Assembly (NCBI GenBank): GCA_009617715.1
Contig: VTFK01000228.1
Coordinates: 124,001-188,000 of the forward strand
Origin: Plectrocnemia conspersa
Taxonomy: Eukaryota > Arthropoda > Insecta > Trichoptera > Polycentropodidae
DNA: 64,000 nt
Direction of reading: 5' to 3'
Below, in pieces: positions 33,936 to 46,289 of this stretch. A program made the translations under genes and the position numbers. Under the pieces are notes generated by a model. The model ran no database searches and was not told the origin of the DNA. It saw nothing but the letters and a program-made list of their open reading frames with translations. How positions within the stretch are numbered: the stretch's first letter is position 1; every line of letters starts with the position of its first letter.

Positions 33936-35841
33936 CAAATCTATCTAAGAGTCGTATATGTACTGAAGATTGAACTTTTGGAAGCCTTAAATTATTTATG
34001 TACTATTATCGATTGCTTATTACACAATTGCCTCGATAGCATAACTTACAAGCTAATTAAATAAAAGACCAAGCATACATAATCCGTTAAACTCTCACTA
34101 AACCTCAATAAGCACATAGTTGATTCCGCTTGGTTAGCTTTAACTTAGAATTAAAGGATTAAAATGAGCTTGGCGATCGAACGAAGTATTTCTACGTGGT
34201 TTCGTTGTATAAAATTGTAGTAAAAACTCGTTCGTGTATCGACCGAAAATAAAAATAAGCAAAAATCTGTAAACATAAAAGGCAGAACCGTGAAAAATAA
34301 AATCGCGACAAACGAACCTGGAACAGTGTGTTTAATGTGTCCGGAACAAGTCGACCGGCAATTCGGTCCTATGGGAAAAATCGCTAAAAAAAGTACCTAG
34401 GCAATATCTATCATACTATTTGTGTGTTGAATCGTAAAGCGGTTTTCTATCCCTGACGTCATGATTCGACGGAAGGAATTCGATGGTAATGGTTATTGAA
34501 GGATAGTTTAATTAGATGCTAAGTGATATTGCCACATCATGCAACACAAAGGGGATTTGATTAAGGATCCTAATATATAATATGAAGGTCATTCTAAAAT
34601 AAAATATGATTTCTATTTATACAATAATCATTATGCAAATAATTATTGAAAAATACATATTTCTTAAAATAATAATTTTTTTTACCGGTAATAAATAAAG
34701 AGGATAATATTAAAACATATGTATTAAAAAAACGTTAGTTAATATTGCGTTACAAAAATATTTAATTTCATAGTATCATATATTACTCTTAAACTTTTAC
34801 GGACATCTGATATTCTCAACAGTATTAAATATCTATGTGAAAAATTTTGTTCTTTTAAATCCGTTGTTTATATTCATCTTTATTATATAATATAGTTTTA
34901 GTGAAATAAACATTAATACTAAAAATATAAAATAAAAGTTAAAGCAAAAGTGGTTCTAGTGAAAACCGGATTATTTACAGAATATTTTTCTTTGGAATTC
35001 TTCGTAAAAATAAAATTTTTATATAAGATTTTAATGTATTTTAATGAGAATTTTTATTTTAATCTTTACTTGGTTATTATTAAGAGTCAAGTATCAAAAA
35101 ATCCTAAAATAAGTGACGCGAATACTATTAATAATTTATTCACACTTAGTATTTTGAATGTAAAGCAAAATATATTAAAATACGAATCGTTTTAATATTA
35201 AAATCAAGTACGACGAAACATTTATTATGTACAATAAATATCTTGGTCTAAATTTAATTCAGATAATTCCTCTAGAAATATTTCTGTATTTAAAAAATGA
35301 TATTTGTAATATATAATTATATTTTTGTGATTTAGTATTAAATAGTAGTAACAAATTATATTTTTATTAAGCTTTAGGAATTAAAATTAAATAAAAAAAA
35401 TTGTTTGCTTTTTATAGTAATAGACTTTTTATATGAATGTTTTCAATATAATCAGCTGTTTCTCAAAAAATATTTGCTAATAATAAAAAACCCATTGTAT
35501 AAGATTTTTAATAGATAACATGTATTTAATGATACCGACAATACAATTAAATTAGTGAATCGAGTAAAAAATTAATTAAATTTTGATTTATTGCGTTTTT
35601 AACACACATTTGCATATTTTTCACTCAAGTGGTTTTAATGTATTAAACAATTTGACACAAACTAAAATTAAGGCTACATAAAAAAATCTTAAAATACAAA
35701 TTTATAACAATCAATATATATCTCAATGTAGATACATGATATAATATACACTTAATAAGTATTATTTTAACGTTAAATTATTTGCTATATTTTTTATTTT
35801 TTACAATTGAAACTAATGTATATTTTTTTCTTTGATTTCAG
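33936..35841. other. Non-coding stretch with an island at 34140-34480
   Basis: The island has moderately balanced composition and may be regulatory or contain an upstream untranslated exon of the candidate gene at 35842. No clear donor was found in it. The remainder is AT-rich. Confidence 0.35.
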
Positions 35842-35899
35842 GTAATTAACCATGGCTTTTAATAAAAATATGACAACAATGTTAGCAAACACAAAGTTT
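35842..35899 (+). CDS. Candidate 5' coding exon, 16 codons
   Basis: Upstream is a pyrimidine tract ending TTTTTTTCTTTGATTTCAG at 35823-35841, a strong 3' splice site. The exon has ten untranslated bases, then ATG at 35852 in a favourable context (AACCATGG). It codes for MAFNKNMTTMLANTKF and ends at the strong donor GTAAGTATT (35900-35908) in phase 0. All three signals (acceptor, start context, donor) agree, which is unusual in this AT-rich background. The peptide is unrecognised, and no downstream exon in phase 0 was found within the window, so the intron would be over 28 kb or the call wrong. Confidence 0.4.
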
Positions 35900-35924
35900 G
35901 TAAGTATTCAATATATATTTAATA

Positions 35925-35962
35925 TATTTAACTATTCATACTAATGTATGAATAGTTAAATA
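35925..35962. repeat. Perfect 17-bp inverted repeat, 4-nt loop
   Basis: TATTTAACTATTCATAC (35925-35941) and its exact reverse complement (35946-35962) lie 26 bp inside the intron that would follow the candidate exon. RNA here would fold into a hairpin close to the donor site. Confidence 0.75.
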
Positions 35963-38366
35963 GCAACGTTTCTCGTAAAACTATCATAAATCCTTAGATA
36001 TTGAATAGAAGTGCTTGTTCTTATTAAAAAAATATAGGTAAAATCAAAAGCTTATATAAAACTTACTAGAATAATAAATAAATACTTTTATCGGGTTACA
36101 CGTGGACGCGACTCTGGCGATTCATTTCGGTACATGTTTTTTCTGGAATTTTGTGTGTAAATAGATAGAAGGTACTTGTATTCGCACTTATACATATATT
36201 TTATAGAACCATGTTTAACTTTTTGTAAGTTGTATGTTATAAACAAACACGATATGCATGTATTTGGATAAAACTAAAAATACTGCTCTCCAGCATTATT
36301 AATCTCTTGGCATCTCTATTTCTTTAGTGCTTTCTCAAGTAAATATTTTCAGATATAATATTATATTTCAATATAATTATAAAAGTAGTTTTATTTATAA
36401 AAACATCACCAGGATAACATATTTTAGGTTGAATATAAAAAAACTAAAGAACCTATTCAGATAGAAATATTATAAAAATGCAAATGGGCTCCTTTTAAGA
36501 TTTTATTTTATGGGCTGTAAAAATAGAGCTTTGCGTCTTTCCTTTTTTTCTGTTGGTCGTAAAAAATAATGAATAAAATATATTATTTAATTTTCACAAT
36601 GGGAGCCCCTCAGCGTCGCCGCCTTTGAGAATCGCCGAAATTTCCCAGAAAGCCACCAGAGTTTGTTCTCTTGAACTAAATTGATATTGCACTATCTGAG
36701 TCAACCGCACACACTTGACCCGTTCTGGTCGTAAATTATACTTAAAATTTATATAATATTACTAATACCATCGGAGAAGAGCAGATGATGAGTTCATAAA
36801 CATCGTAAAAGTGGCACTCTTCTCGGTTTTATGTGTGAATAATTTTGCGATATACATAATTAATTAATTTATTCAGATATTAAAATGGCCATTACGCGTC
36901 ATTGAGGTAAAATATATCAATTTATATATTTTATGGACATTGTAGCAATAACAATGTATTAATAGCAACAAAAAAAATATACTAATAATAAGTAATGCAT
37001 TAGGTAATTACTCTAAACAACCAATTTGATTTTATTCAGTCAATAACAGTATTTTAATAATTCAATATTTAGTTTTATGCTCTATGTTTGAGTATTAAAA
37101 GCGATTTTCTTTGGTAATACAAGTCAAATAACTTACGGCAAAGTATTAGTAATTTTTGTATGTTTTTATTAATTTATAAAATAAATTATGTATTCAAAGA
37201 ATAGCTTTATAGAATAATTTATATGGAAATATTCGAATAATCTTTATTGCTTAAAAAAAATAGGGTTTTTTATTTATACAAATTAAGCATACCTGAAGAA
37301 ATACTTTGTAGTATCAAGATTACATATGTATGGTCCTGATTTACAATCTTATAAACGTATATTAATTCAAAATTTATTTATTATTACCAGAAATGTAGAA
37401 TTCAGCAACGTAAAAAAATATTTAATATTTAGTTTTTTCGGTTAATTTCAAGTTTTTTATCTTAAGAATATTTTGTAAATCCTATTGTTGTTTAAATATC
37501 TCATTAAAGCCTTATTATTATTTCACTTTAAATTTACACGTATGTTCTTAAAAAATTCGAAATATACGTTTCAAAATTATATGTCTAGATTAAAATTCGA
37601 AACTTAAAAAAATCACCTAATGTACTAATATCACTATAATTTTTATTCAACGAAACTAATAAATGCTAATAGTATTTGCTTCTTATTGTTAGTAACTAAT
37701 CTCTACGCCTTAAGCATTTATTTTATGCAATACATTTTCAAGTGCTAACTTAATGTTGCATTTGCCTTTCTACATATGGTTTAAATATGTTGAAATAATA
37801 AATTTTAATCACCATATTTTAAAAATGTGGTTTAAGAAAATCACAAATATCATAAAATATGTAATAAAAAAAAACTGTAAAGCAAAATTCCGAGTATCTT
37901 CTTTTACCATTGTCTAATGGACAATTACGGTTATGCCAGTTGCAATTACTAATGAAAATCATGCTTTACACTATATTATATAAAGTATAATACAGTAGAT
38001 AGGTTTATTAGTTGTTGTCTTTTATGGTGCAAAATTATAATGAATGGTTCTGCTAATGTTCTTTGAGTAGCAAATTTTTGCACAGACAATTACAATATTG
38101 GGTTTTTGGCGTATGCATCTCCAAATTTTTTTGTATAATTTTAATAATATAATTTTTCACTTTTTATATCAAAATAATCTGTTTAATTTTATTTTTGCAT
38201 AAATATTTCGGTTCATATTATTTTTACCACTAGCTAGTTTTTTTAATTTGATTACACCCAGAAATACATTATTGTTAAATCGCATTGTTACCAGAGACTT
38301 CTAATCTTAATCACACATTATTATAAGCAATATTTAAAATAAAATGTTTATTTAATAAATCACCAT
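35963..38366. other. AT-rich non-coding stretch
   Basis: Nothing gene-like. A GC-richer patch lies at 36600-36680. It might be intronic to the candidate exon at 35842. Confidence 0.4.
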
Positions 38367-38537
38367 TTAAATATCAAATAAGTTATTCAATAAGTTATTT
38401 GAACATCCAAAAAAATATATTGTGGCCTAAAACGAATAATTTGTGCATTAAAAGGAATAAGCTGTGCATTAGTACAAAAACTTAAATTAGTTTTAGGTTT
38501 ATGTTTAAATAGCAAATGAACATTTTGTTACAGTGAA
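38367..38537 (+). repeat. 171-bp direct repeat, left copy
   Basis: Starts TTAAATATCAAATAAGTTA and ends TTTTGTTACAGTGAA. Identical to 39329-39499 except one base (C at 38481, T at 39443). The two copies bracket the piggyBac-derived segment. The near-identity implies recent duplication or conversion. Confidence 0.95.
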
Positions 38538-39328
38538 CCAACAACATTCAACTGTTTGCCTGTATATATTTTCAGGCTGTATGTATATCCCGAGGACGTA
38601 CATAATTTGAATATCTTGATTCCATATTTGACCTTTTATGATTCATATATTGCCTGAAACCTATTCGTCCACGAAAAGGAACCAAACTTTCGTCGATGCA
38701 AACAGTTTCATGAGGGTTATAGTGTTTTTTTAAATTATTGTTCAACTCGTCAACCAGATTGGATATTTTCCACAGCCGGTTTTCTGAATTGGAAGTGTTA
38801 TTGTCTGTGAAATGAAACATTTTTAATAAGATCTCAAAGCGATTTCTGCTTAATTTAATAAATTGTTTATGATTGATAAATTGCTTTAAGTTAGATTAGA
38901 GTATGTTTTCCGGCTGAGGGATCAATCATCCATGATTATTATAATTCAATCGCGCGACTTCAGGTATATACGTATGTCTTCTCACCATACTTTAGGATAC
39001 CAGTTGTATTCATAATCCACTTAAAAGGTTCAGGCACCATAGTCAGCAACTGTTGATAGATTGATGAAAGGCCTAATATAGTTTTATCGTGCAGTAGTAA
39101 AACACTGGTAAATATTCGAGGGCGCCATGGTGGCCACTAATGGCGGACACTTATTCTACAGAGCCATGGTGGCCATGGGTGGCGGACACCCCCAATAACA
39201 CGTTACGCTTGCATTTTTCAACCACTAACTAATTATTTATATCATTTATTATTATATATGCAATATCCAGTCAAAATTCGTTTTGGCCTGGACAGTATTT
39301 TTCAAAATTTTGGTTGGCAGTTAACGTG
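38538..39328 (-). mobile_element. piggyBac-derived segment between direct repeats
   Basis: The 791-bp segment contains the transposase fragment at its left side. A GC-rich portion (39124-39189) holds two 27-bp repeats beginning GCCATGGTGGCCA and ending TGGCGGACAC, 39 bp apart. It ends near GGCAGTTAACGTGTTAA, with TTAA-containing words at the right boundary. The arrangement suggests an internally deleted piggyBac-like element plus a duplicated flank, not an intact transposon. Confidence 0.6.
38572..38890 (-). pseudogene. piggyBac transposase fragment
   Basis: The minus-strand frame is open from about 38890. It reads KQFIKLSRNRFEILLKMFHF (usual MSRNRFxxLLRxLHF), then RLWKISNLVDELNNNLKK, then ETVCIDESLVPFRGRIGF and RQYMNHKRSNM. 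The IDE.L..F.GR block carries the first catalytic aspartate of the piggyBac DDD triad. The later two aspartates are missing, since the frame stops at 38572 and the segment ends at the 171-bp repeat. About 105 residues remain of a usual 550-600. It is in DDE_Tnp_1_7 family style and inactive. Confidence 0.85.
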
Positions 39329-39499
39329 TTAAATATCAAATAAGTTATTCAATAAGTTATTTGAACATCCAAAAAAATATATTGTGGCCTAAAACGAATA
39401 ATTTGTGCATTAAAAGGAATAAGCTGTGCATTAGTACAAAAATTTAAATTAGTTTTAGGTTTATGTTTAAATAGCAAATGAACATTTTGTTACAGTGAA
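39329..39499 (+). repeat. 171-bp direct repeat, right copy
   Basis: Second copy of 38367-38537, offset by 962 bp, with 170 of 171 positions identical by eye. After it the sequence returns to AT-rich unique DNA. Confidence 0.95.
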
Positions 39500-41686
39500 G
39501 TTATATTTTTAATGGAATGAAAAAGTATGATTTTACTAATATTTTTATTGAACAAATATGTATTTATTTAATGGTATTATTTCAATGCACAGACAAATGT
39601 TACTTAATCTTATATTTTATATTTATATAACGCTTTTTTTTTGTATTTTTGTAATGCACAGATAATTTGTTTTATGGAACAAAGTATTTATTTAAATACA
39701 TATATCCCTTAACATAACAATGCTAAATCAAACCATATTAATATTAGGTAATGAAAGTCAATTTTTATTAAAAAATATCTTGATAATGTTATGATATTTA
39801 AAAATAGTTGTGTCAATTGTTGATACAGATTATGTTACGAAAGTGTGCCGATGAGCTTTTTAAATCGCGCGCTATTGCGTGTCGTAAATTTATTTTACAA
39901 ACCAGTTTTTGTGTCGCTGAATTGTTTTTGCATAAATGCGTATTTCATTTTTTTAAATATCGACTTCTTTTATACGCCTCCTAATTATGGTATTATCATT
40001 ATATAATTAATAGTTATGGTATTTTAAAATAATTAGTCATGATATTATAAATAAATATGTTTCAAAAATTCATTAGATGCCAGGAACTACACAAAAACAG
40101 ACTTTTAAAAGCTATCGATTAATATAAAAAAATCTTTGAGAGATCTAGATAAAACACGAATGACCTTGCCTCAATTATGCATTGTTTAATCTATCATTTG
40201 TAATTATTAGACGAATTAATCAGATTGGTTGATAATAAGTATATTTTGCGCATATTATTTATTTGACTGTATTGCTTTTTATATATATATATACAATAAA
40301 TTAAATAATCTATAGATAAATATATATGTATATATATATAAGCATACATTGTAAAGGATTACAAAACTTAAGGTTAAATACTGATTACAGTTAAATAATA
40401 TTGCCTTTATAGAAAAACATAAAAATACATGAAAAATTTTAAAGTTGAGAACAAAATATTTTACTATTTAACATTGTTCAAAGCAAGAATTAGTCATTGA
40501 ATTTACGCTTAGAAAGTCAAAGAATTTTTAATAGCAGTGTTTAGTTTTTAATTAATATTCTGTAACATAAATATATTGAACATACATATTAAATACTAAG
40601 TGAAGTGAGCTTTCAAAAGTTTTATATTAAATTTACTGAAAATGAATATAATATTTTTATCGTAAGTTATTTTTAATGGTATACTAGTTTTCAAAACATT
40701 TTAAAAGTTTTGGTTATTATAAAGTTAAAATGAGTGACATTGTTATATTATTAAAACAAATATTATGTAGTCTTATAATATTACAGATTTTAGTTTAACA
40801 TTAAACATTAACGTAATTATTTGCTTTTTAAAATATAATTTAAATATATAACATTGTTCAACATTAGGCCTTAGTTTTTATATTTATTTAACAAGCTTAA
40901 ATTTGTTGACTACATAAACATTTATTGAAATTTTCAATTATCATTAGCAAAGTGTAGAAGTAAACATTTAAAATTTATAAATTATAAATTATAAAAATTA
41001 CATCAGATTTTTATGCTTATAAAGAAATGTAAAACAAAAAGATTTTTTTATTTATTAAGTTTAATTTTGCCACATTGTTAAAGCTTTTAAATTATATTAC
41101 ATATATCAAAGTTATTCGAGCGGACCCCTTAAATCTTATATTGTTTTAGAACATATGTTTATTATGGTTGCTTCTTTGTGTGCAATATTATAAGCGTGTT
41201 TCAAACATATTTTTGTGCATACTCACCAATATTGTATGTAGGTAAACGTGTAATTTGCATTTAATGAATACGGTACACACGTTTTCCAATTACATGCCCT
41301 TACCGTACATATATAATTTTATAACATGATATCGTAATAACTTACACAATGTATACAAACATACACATTTAAATCAAAATACACCGTAACGACAGTACTG
41401 CCAATACAATTTTAATACATTAAAATGTTTGCGTGTCACCGCGAACATTGTCACAAAGATCGTAATCAATTTTCCGTTATTTTCATACAAATACAACTAA
41501 ATTATACATCGGTTATTAATAAATATTTTAATAATCACGCAAGCCATTGTGAAAATATTACCAGAACTTAACATGTAATTAAGTACACATCATAATGTAT
41601 AAGTACATAAATCAGGATAGTCTTTAGGTCAAAATTTTGCTTTTATCGCGTTTTATTTTATAAACAAATAAATGAATATATATTAT
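39500..41686. other. AT-rich non-coding stretch
   Basis: Low-complexity A/T DNA with (TA)n runs near 40280 and 40325. No gene or repeat family recognised. Confidence 0.5.
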
Positions 41687-42185
41687 ACATATATATGTAA
41701 AGAAATGTAGATGCCGCTATAAGGCGGTAGAGTTGAAATAGCTTGTAAGTCAAAGAGTCCTTGCTGGCATGTCGAGTAGTTTAATTGTCGGCTGTGATTT
41801 TTGTAGAGCAGTTGGGATTTGTCAAGATGTGTTTGTGATGCTCTCTGTGTGATTCAATGATGACTATTGCGTCGATTCAGTTTCTTGGCTCGCCTTTACT
41901 GCTGTGACTTCGTGTCGTCCTTCTAGATGTGACTAAGTGTCACATATTCGATTATGCTAGGTCAATTCAGCTCTGGCTAATAGCAAATAAGGATGTTTGT
42001 AAGCCAATTGCATCGCTTTTACCTTACACCTACACCTTAACAGAAACAGTTTAGGTATCCACTAAGGCGATCGATAACCAAAGGGTAGAATAACTATAGA
42101 ATTATGCGCAAGGTAAAGCGAATTGTGTAATTGAATTGCGCACATCCTTTCCAAACAAAGGGCAGTTTTTGCGGTTCTTATAAGT
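41687..42185 (+). mobile_element. Non-autonomous DNA element, longest copy
   Basis: Left end GTAAAGAAATGTAGATGCCGC; core ATGTCGAGT...GTCGGCTGTGAT..TGTAGAGCAG (41769-41812); right end TTTTTGCGGTTCTTATAAGT (42166-42185). The same ends and core occur at 43957-44175, and left end plus core at 62875-63011. The termini are imperfectly inverted (GTAAATACCGC against ATAAGTACCGC in the shorter copy). There is no coding capacity. It is probably a MITE-type family; the superfamily is not identified. Confidence 0.6.
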
Positions 42186-43440
42186 CTATTATTTAACTTT
42201 GTTTGAAATGGTTTTTAAAATGACCACAAAATTATAAAAATCTGTGCTGATTGTTGAAACCCTCACAATTAATATGTATATATAAATATATTTTTTATGC
42301 TAGTGAATGTTGGCACAATTTAGATTCTGTGGTCTAATGCAACAATTGCTGCAATTGTAATTTTTCCATTTTCTTTATGAGGTTTTAAAAAATAAAATTA
42401 AATATCTCCCGAATGCTGCTGCATTCTCTGAAATATTCCAAAGCTCTGGTAAAACTAGAGCAATGTCTCATATTATACGTTATTGAATAGAAGGATTTGC
42501 TTCGAACTGAATAAAAATAATAGTTTGAAACATATACCTTTATATTTATATACAAGTTATTTTATAATAATAGATGGATATTTTTTATAAACCTGTAGAC
42601 TAATCTTTTACATAGCTGAAAAAAATTAAAACGGTAGTTTGTTGCAAAACAAAATAATTATATTATATCTATGTTTTTTTCATAAACATGGAAAATAAAA
42701 TAAATTCGCATTGCTATATCAATTACCCAGATATCACCTTTTAATTGTAGTTGTAGAACTATTGTGATAATCTCGTAAATTTGAATTAGAGCGCCAGATC
42801 ATGGTATGCAGGATAATCGCTAGGACCTGAAATTGCTGCTGCTGTCATAGATTAATGTCTATATCAAGTAAAATGGTTCAAATTGTTTTTATCTGTTTAC
42901 AAATATGATTTAAATCGCAGTTTATAATATACTACGTTTTCTGTTACAATATTTTTTTTCTTTAGTTTTATTTTAATATGACAATAGCAAATTTATTAAA
43001 GATATATTTTTTTAATAAATCCTATTAAATTAGTAATTAGACATATAATTCCAGTAATTTGATATTTAAAAAAACTTGTGGTACACTATGCTTATATAAG
43101 CTTTTAAATTAATCTCTGAATATACGTAACAATTAAGATTATTTTAATTCGTATCGCTCAACAAAAATATTACTCGCGTAGTAAAATTTATATTAAATAT
43201 GCACAAAAGGAACTTTTAAGTGCCTTTTTCGTTATATTTTTCATAAGATATAATCCGATTTAGGTATAAATTAAATTATTTAATACGGTGTACACGCAGT
43301 TGCGTCTAACGAGAGATGATTAAATCGATAAAATTTAATATAGTAATTATTAATACACAGTCGGATACCTTTCAGACAATTGTATGCATTGTCCTTGTTT
43401 TATCTTTTGGGTAGAGACGTTTCCTTTAATTAAGATAGTG
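42186..43440. other. AT-rich non-coding stretch
   Basis: Nothing recognisable. Confidence 0.45.
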
Positions 43441-43830
43441 ATATTCAAATGAACTCACTTCCACGCATCGCGAGCAACTTACGAGTGAAGTTGCTACCCC
43501 TTATCTCCTAATGAATATACGCTGATAAGCTTGGGAAGAAATACATTTTTAGCTTTAATTGAGACTTGAAAGTGTAAGAGTAAAAAGTTCTTTCGCCTTT
43601 TTTGTTATGAAATCTGTCACGCAATCTCGTGTTTGGTTTTTTAAGGTTATTCGCAACACATGGTTGAGCGTTCGGCGTATAAATATAATATGGGAAAAAA
43701 GGAAAATATATTGTCGCGGGTATAAACAATTCCAAACATGTGTCGGCAAAGATTGGACGAAAATTAGGCACTCGAGCGTATGCTACCATGTGTTTGTAAT
43801 GAAATAGGTGCAGTGTTAAGGCTGTGTTTC
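43441..43830. other. Balanced-composition island
   Basis: Frames on both strands remain open for 64-108 codons (43508-43834 - and 43559-43807 +). Neither translation is recognisable, and mirrored openness suggests conserved non-coding DNA. Confidence 0.3.
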
Positions 43831-43956
43831 TCAAACCATCTCTATGTTTAGTAGGTTAAATATCTCGTTAATGAGAATCGTGACACACAATCTCAAACTT
43901 TTACACAATTCTACTATGTAGCCAAATTTACGTAAAAATAACAGTTTATGTTTTAA

Positions 43957-44175
43957 ACATATAGAGAAATGTAAATACCGCAGTCAGTCGGTGGACGTGA
44001 AACTGTAAGTGTGCCATTTCGAGTTGTATTTATGTCAGCTGTGGTTTGTGATCTAATCAAATTTAATTGCTTCGGCGATCGGTAACTAAAAGTTCGAATA
44101 ACAATAGTAATGTGTGCATATATTGTCTAGTGCGCGTTTTTCCATAAGGAGTAGTTTTTTGCGGTACTTATAAGT
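43957..44175 (+). mobile_element. Non-autonomous DNA element, short copy with TIRs
   Basis: Left end ATAGAGAAATGTAAATACCGC (43961-43981) and right end GCGGTACTTATAAGT (44161-44175) give terminal inverted repeats GTAAATACCGCA/ATAAGTACCGCA with 10 of 11 matches in the core. The middle has TTCGAGTTGTATTTATGTC and AGCTGTGGTTTGTGA as in the other copies. It is 219 bp against about 500 bp for the copy at 41687, so one is internally deleted relative to the other. Confidence 0.6.
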
Positions 44176-45344
44176 GGTTAACGTCTCGGGATAGATCATG
44201 TGATTCATTAAATATTTACAATTATTGACGCCATTATTCAGATCTCCTTTCCTTCGTGCATAAGGCTTAAATTGTAAAACGGGTTGATCTTTATTTTTGA
44301 TTGTTTAAATGTCCGTTAATGTGACCTCTTAATTTCCCTCTCTTCCATAAAAATATTTTTATTATCGCTAGCAACTATTCTTAAATAACCAGTTATTATA
44401 ATACATAAATAATCGGTTTCTTGTCTTTTTAAGATATACCCCAAAATAACGAGACTTTATTTACAACTTTTAAATTTTTCAATAGCTTAACACCAAATTG
44501 TATTGACCTTTAAACTAACTACTCTTCATTGAACAATTGCACTCATTCAAACGTTGTTTTCATTATTCAAAACCGTTTTGAAACATAATGGGATGTCTTT
44601 AAACCCCTCCAGCGATTTTTGTTCCACCAATACGTTTTCTTTTATGTCCCTTTTGAGCCTAGAGAACAAAAAAAGTCACAGGTGGTTTAGTAATCTGATT
44701 AAAACGTAGAAAAAATAAAAAAAATAACAGTTATATAATTACATTTAAAGCTCTGTAACTACTAAATTATACACCACAAATCGAACTTTTACTGAACCAG
44801 ATAATCTCTGATAATTTAATAAATGCGTTGTTGAAACTTTAAGTCATATGTAATAATTAACTCCCATTAATGCATTAATTGTAAAAAACGTGTTAAAAGC
44901 GCAATAAATAAAATTATATCACGCTTTACGACCCGCCGAGTGCCTTTGTACATACCGTACGTAATGATCATAAATTCTGAGAGAATAGCTAATCAGATCA
45001 AAACGGCCGTACAGTATTTTTACACACACATACAAAATGTATTAAATTACCAGACAAGTTGAATGCAAAATAACAAGTGTAAGGTTGCAAATTTTTTTAT
45101 TTTAATACCTAAAAGAAAGAAACAAAAAATTAACAATTCCATTTTTGACTGCTGCAGTGAGAGTGAGCAAACAAAAACCTCTTTTAGTCAAACCAAGCAT
45201 ACATAAGAACAAACATAGCACGCATACTTTATTTCAATTCGGAGTTCGCTTCCATTAATAATTTATCAAGAACTTGAGAAATAAGAGTTTTTCTTAATTT
45301 CGCACGCGGACTCTTAACTGACCCTCTAATGAGGTCCTCGTTTC
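44176..45344. other. AT-rich non-coding stretch
   Basis: No gene is seen. The composition evens out toward 45240-45340. Confidence 0.4.
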
Positions 45345-45409
45345 ATGATTTTAGATTTATACTTTAAAAACAAGTTAAACTTGTTTTTAAAGTATAAATC
45401 TAAAATCAT
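45345..45409. repeat. Perfect 32-bp-arm palindrome
   Basis: The left arm 45345-45376 (starts ATGATTTTAGATTTATAC) and right arm 45378-45409 are exact reverse complements around a single A at 45377. Such a 65-bp near-loopless palindrome is extremely unlikely by chance. It can form a cruciform, or may be a fold-back replication or assembly artefact. Confidence 0.9.
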
Positions 45410-45479
45410 TAAAATAATGTTTACGCATTCAAATATGTTTCCTTTATTTTATAACATATAAATTCAATTTGTTCATATC

Positions 45480-46045
45480 GATCTACTGAATCTCATTGTC
45501 GCCGAAAAGGTTCGCCATCACTTACCCAACTTTCAAACAACTCGAGTCCTTTTGCTCGCTGGAAGTGTGACAAATGTCAAATTCATTGCGCCACTGGAAG
45601 GTCCTCATGGATTTCGCAGAGTTTCTATACGGAATTCGTTTGTATTATATATTATACTGATTCCTAGCATATACGTTGCTACGTATCTGAATGTGTACTA
45701 CTTCAGGATTATCGTGTGGGCATGCCTAGAGAAAGAGGCGTTTTTCGCATCTGATCCCCTAGTTTCGTGAAACAAAGAGGGTCGTTTTGCACAGCGACGC
45801 ACATGACCTTAAAGCGTAAATATTCAGGACTTTTCTTCCCTTTTCGGGCATGATTTGTTCAGCAGAATCCGGGGCCTAAAGGCTTCTGGGTCTCGGGCAA
45901 GGCTCTCTAATTGTATGCAAATTGCTAAACACACTCCTCTGATATGACCTCCCGGCCTAAGTCGGGAGCGAAAGCTATGCACACCGTCGTCGTGAGCTTT
46001 AGCAATGTAAAAAGCTCGCCTTGTATACAGAGTGTTCCTTGTCAA
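45480..46045. other. Balanced-composition island, probable conserved non-coding DNA
   Basis: Contains TGACAAATGTCA (45580-45591 region), an inverted pair of TGACA words like those bound by Meis/Homothorax TALE proteins, and CpG-containing stretches to 46030. Frames of 69-73 codons on both strands are unrecognised. Function inferred. Confidence 0.35.
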
Positions 46046-46289
46046 GTTAATTTTTTATATAATTGTATAATCCTCACAAAAATATATACTAAGTTTGCAT
46101 TTATACTCTTAATTAGTATTTTACATTTTTATTTATTCTTAGAGGTTATGTAATATGCTTCATGAAATGTACTAAATTATTCTGCTTGTGTGTGCAAAAC
46201 TTGATTGACACATAGCTAGCTTATATAATTTTCAAACTGAATGCTCTCTATATGTGTTTGTCTAAAACTAAATGAAATATGACGTAAAA

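Noticed and set aside
38367..39499. 171-bp direct repeats as LTRs of a small retrotransposon
   Set aside because: They do not start TG or end CA, no primer-binding site or polypurine tract is visible, and the interior encodes piggyBac transposase instead.
45236..45300. tRNA genes anywhere in the window
   Set aside because: I looked for GGTTCGAATCC-type box B with a paired acceptor stem on both strands and found none that folds.
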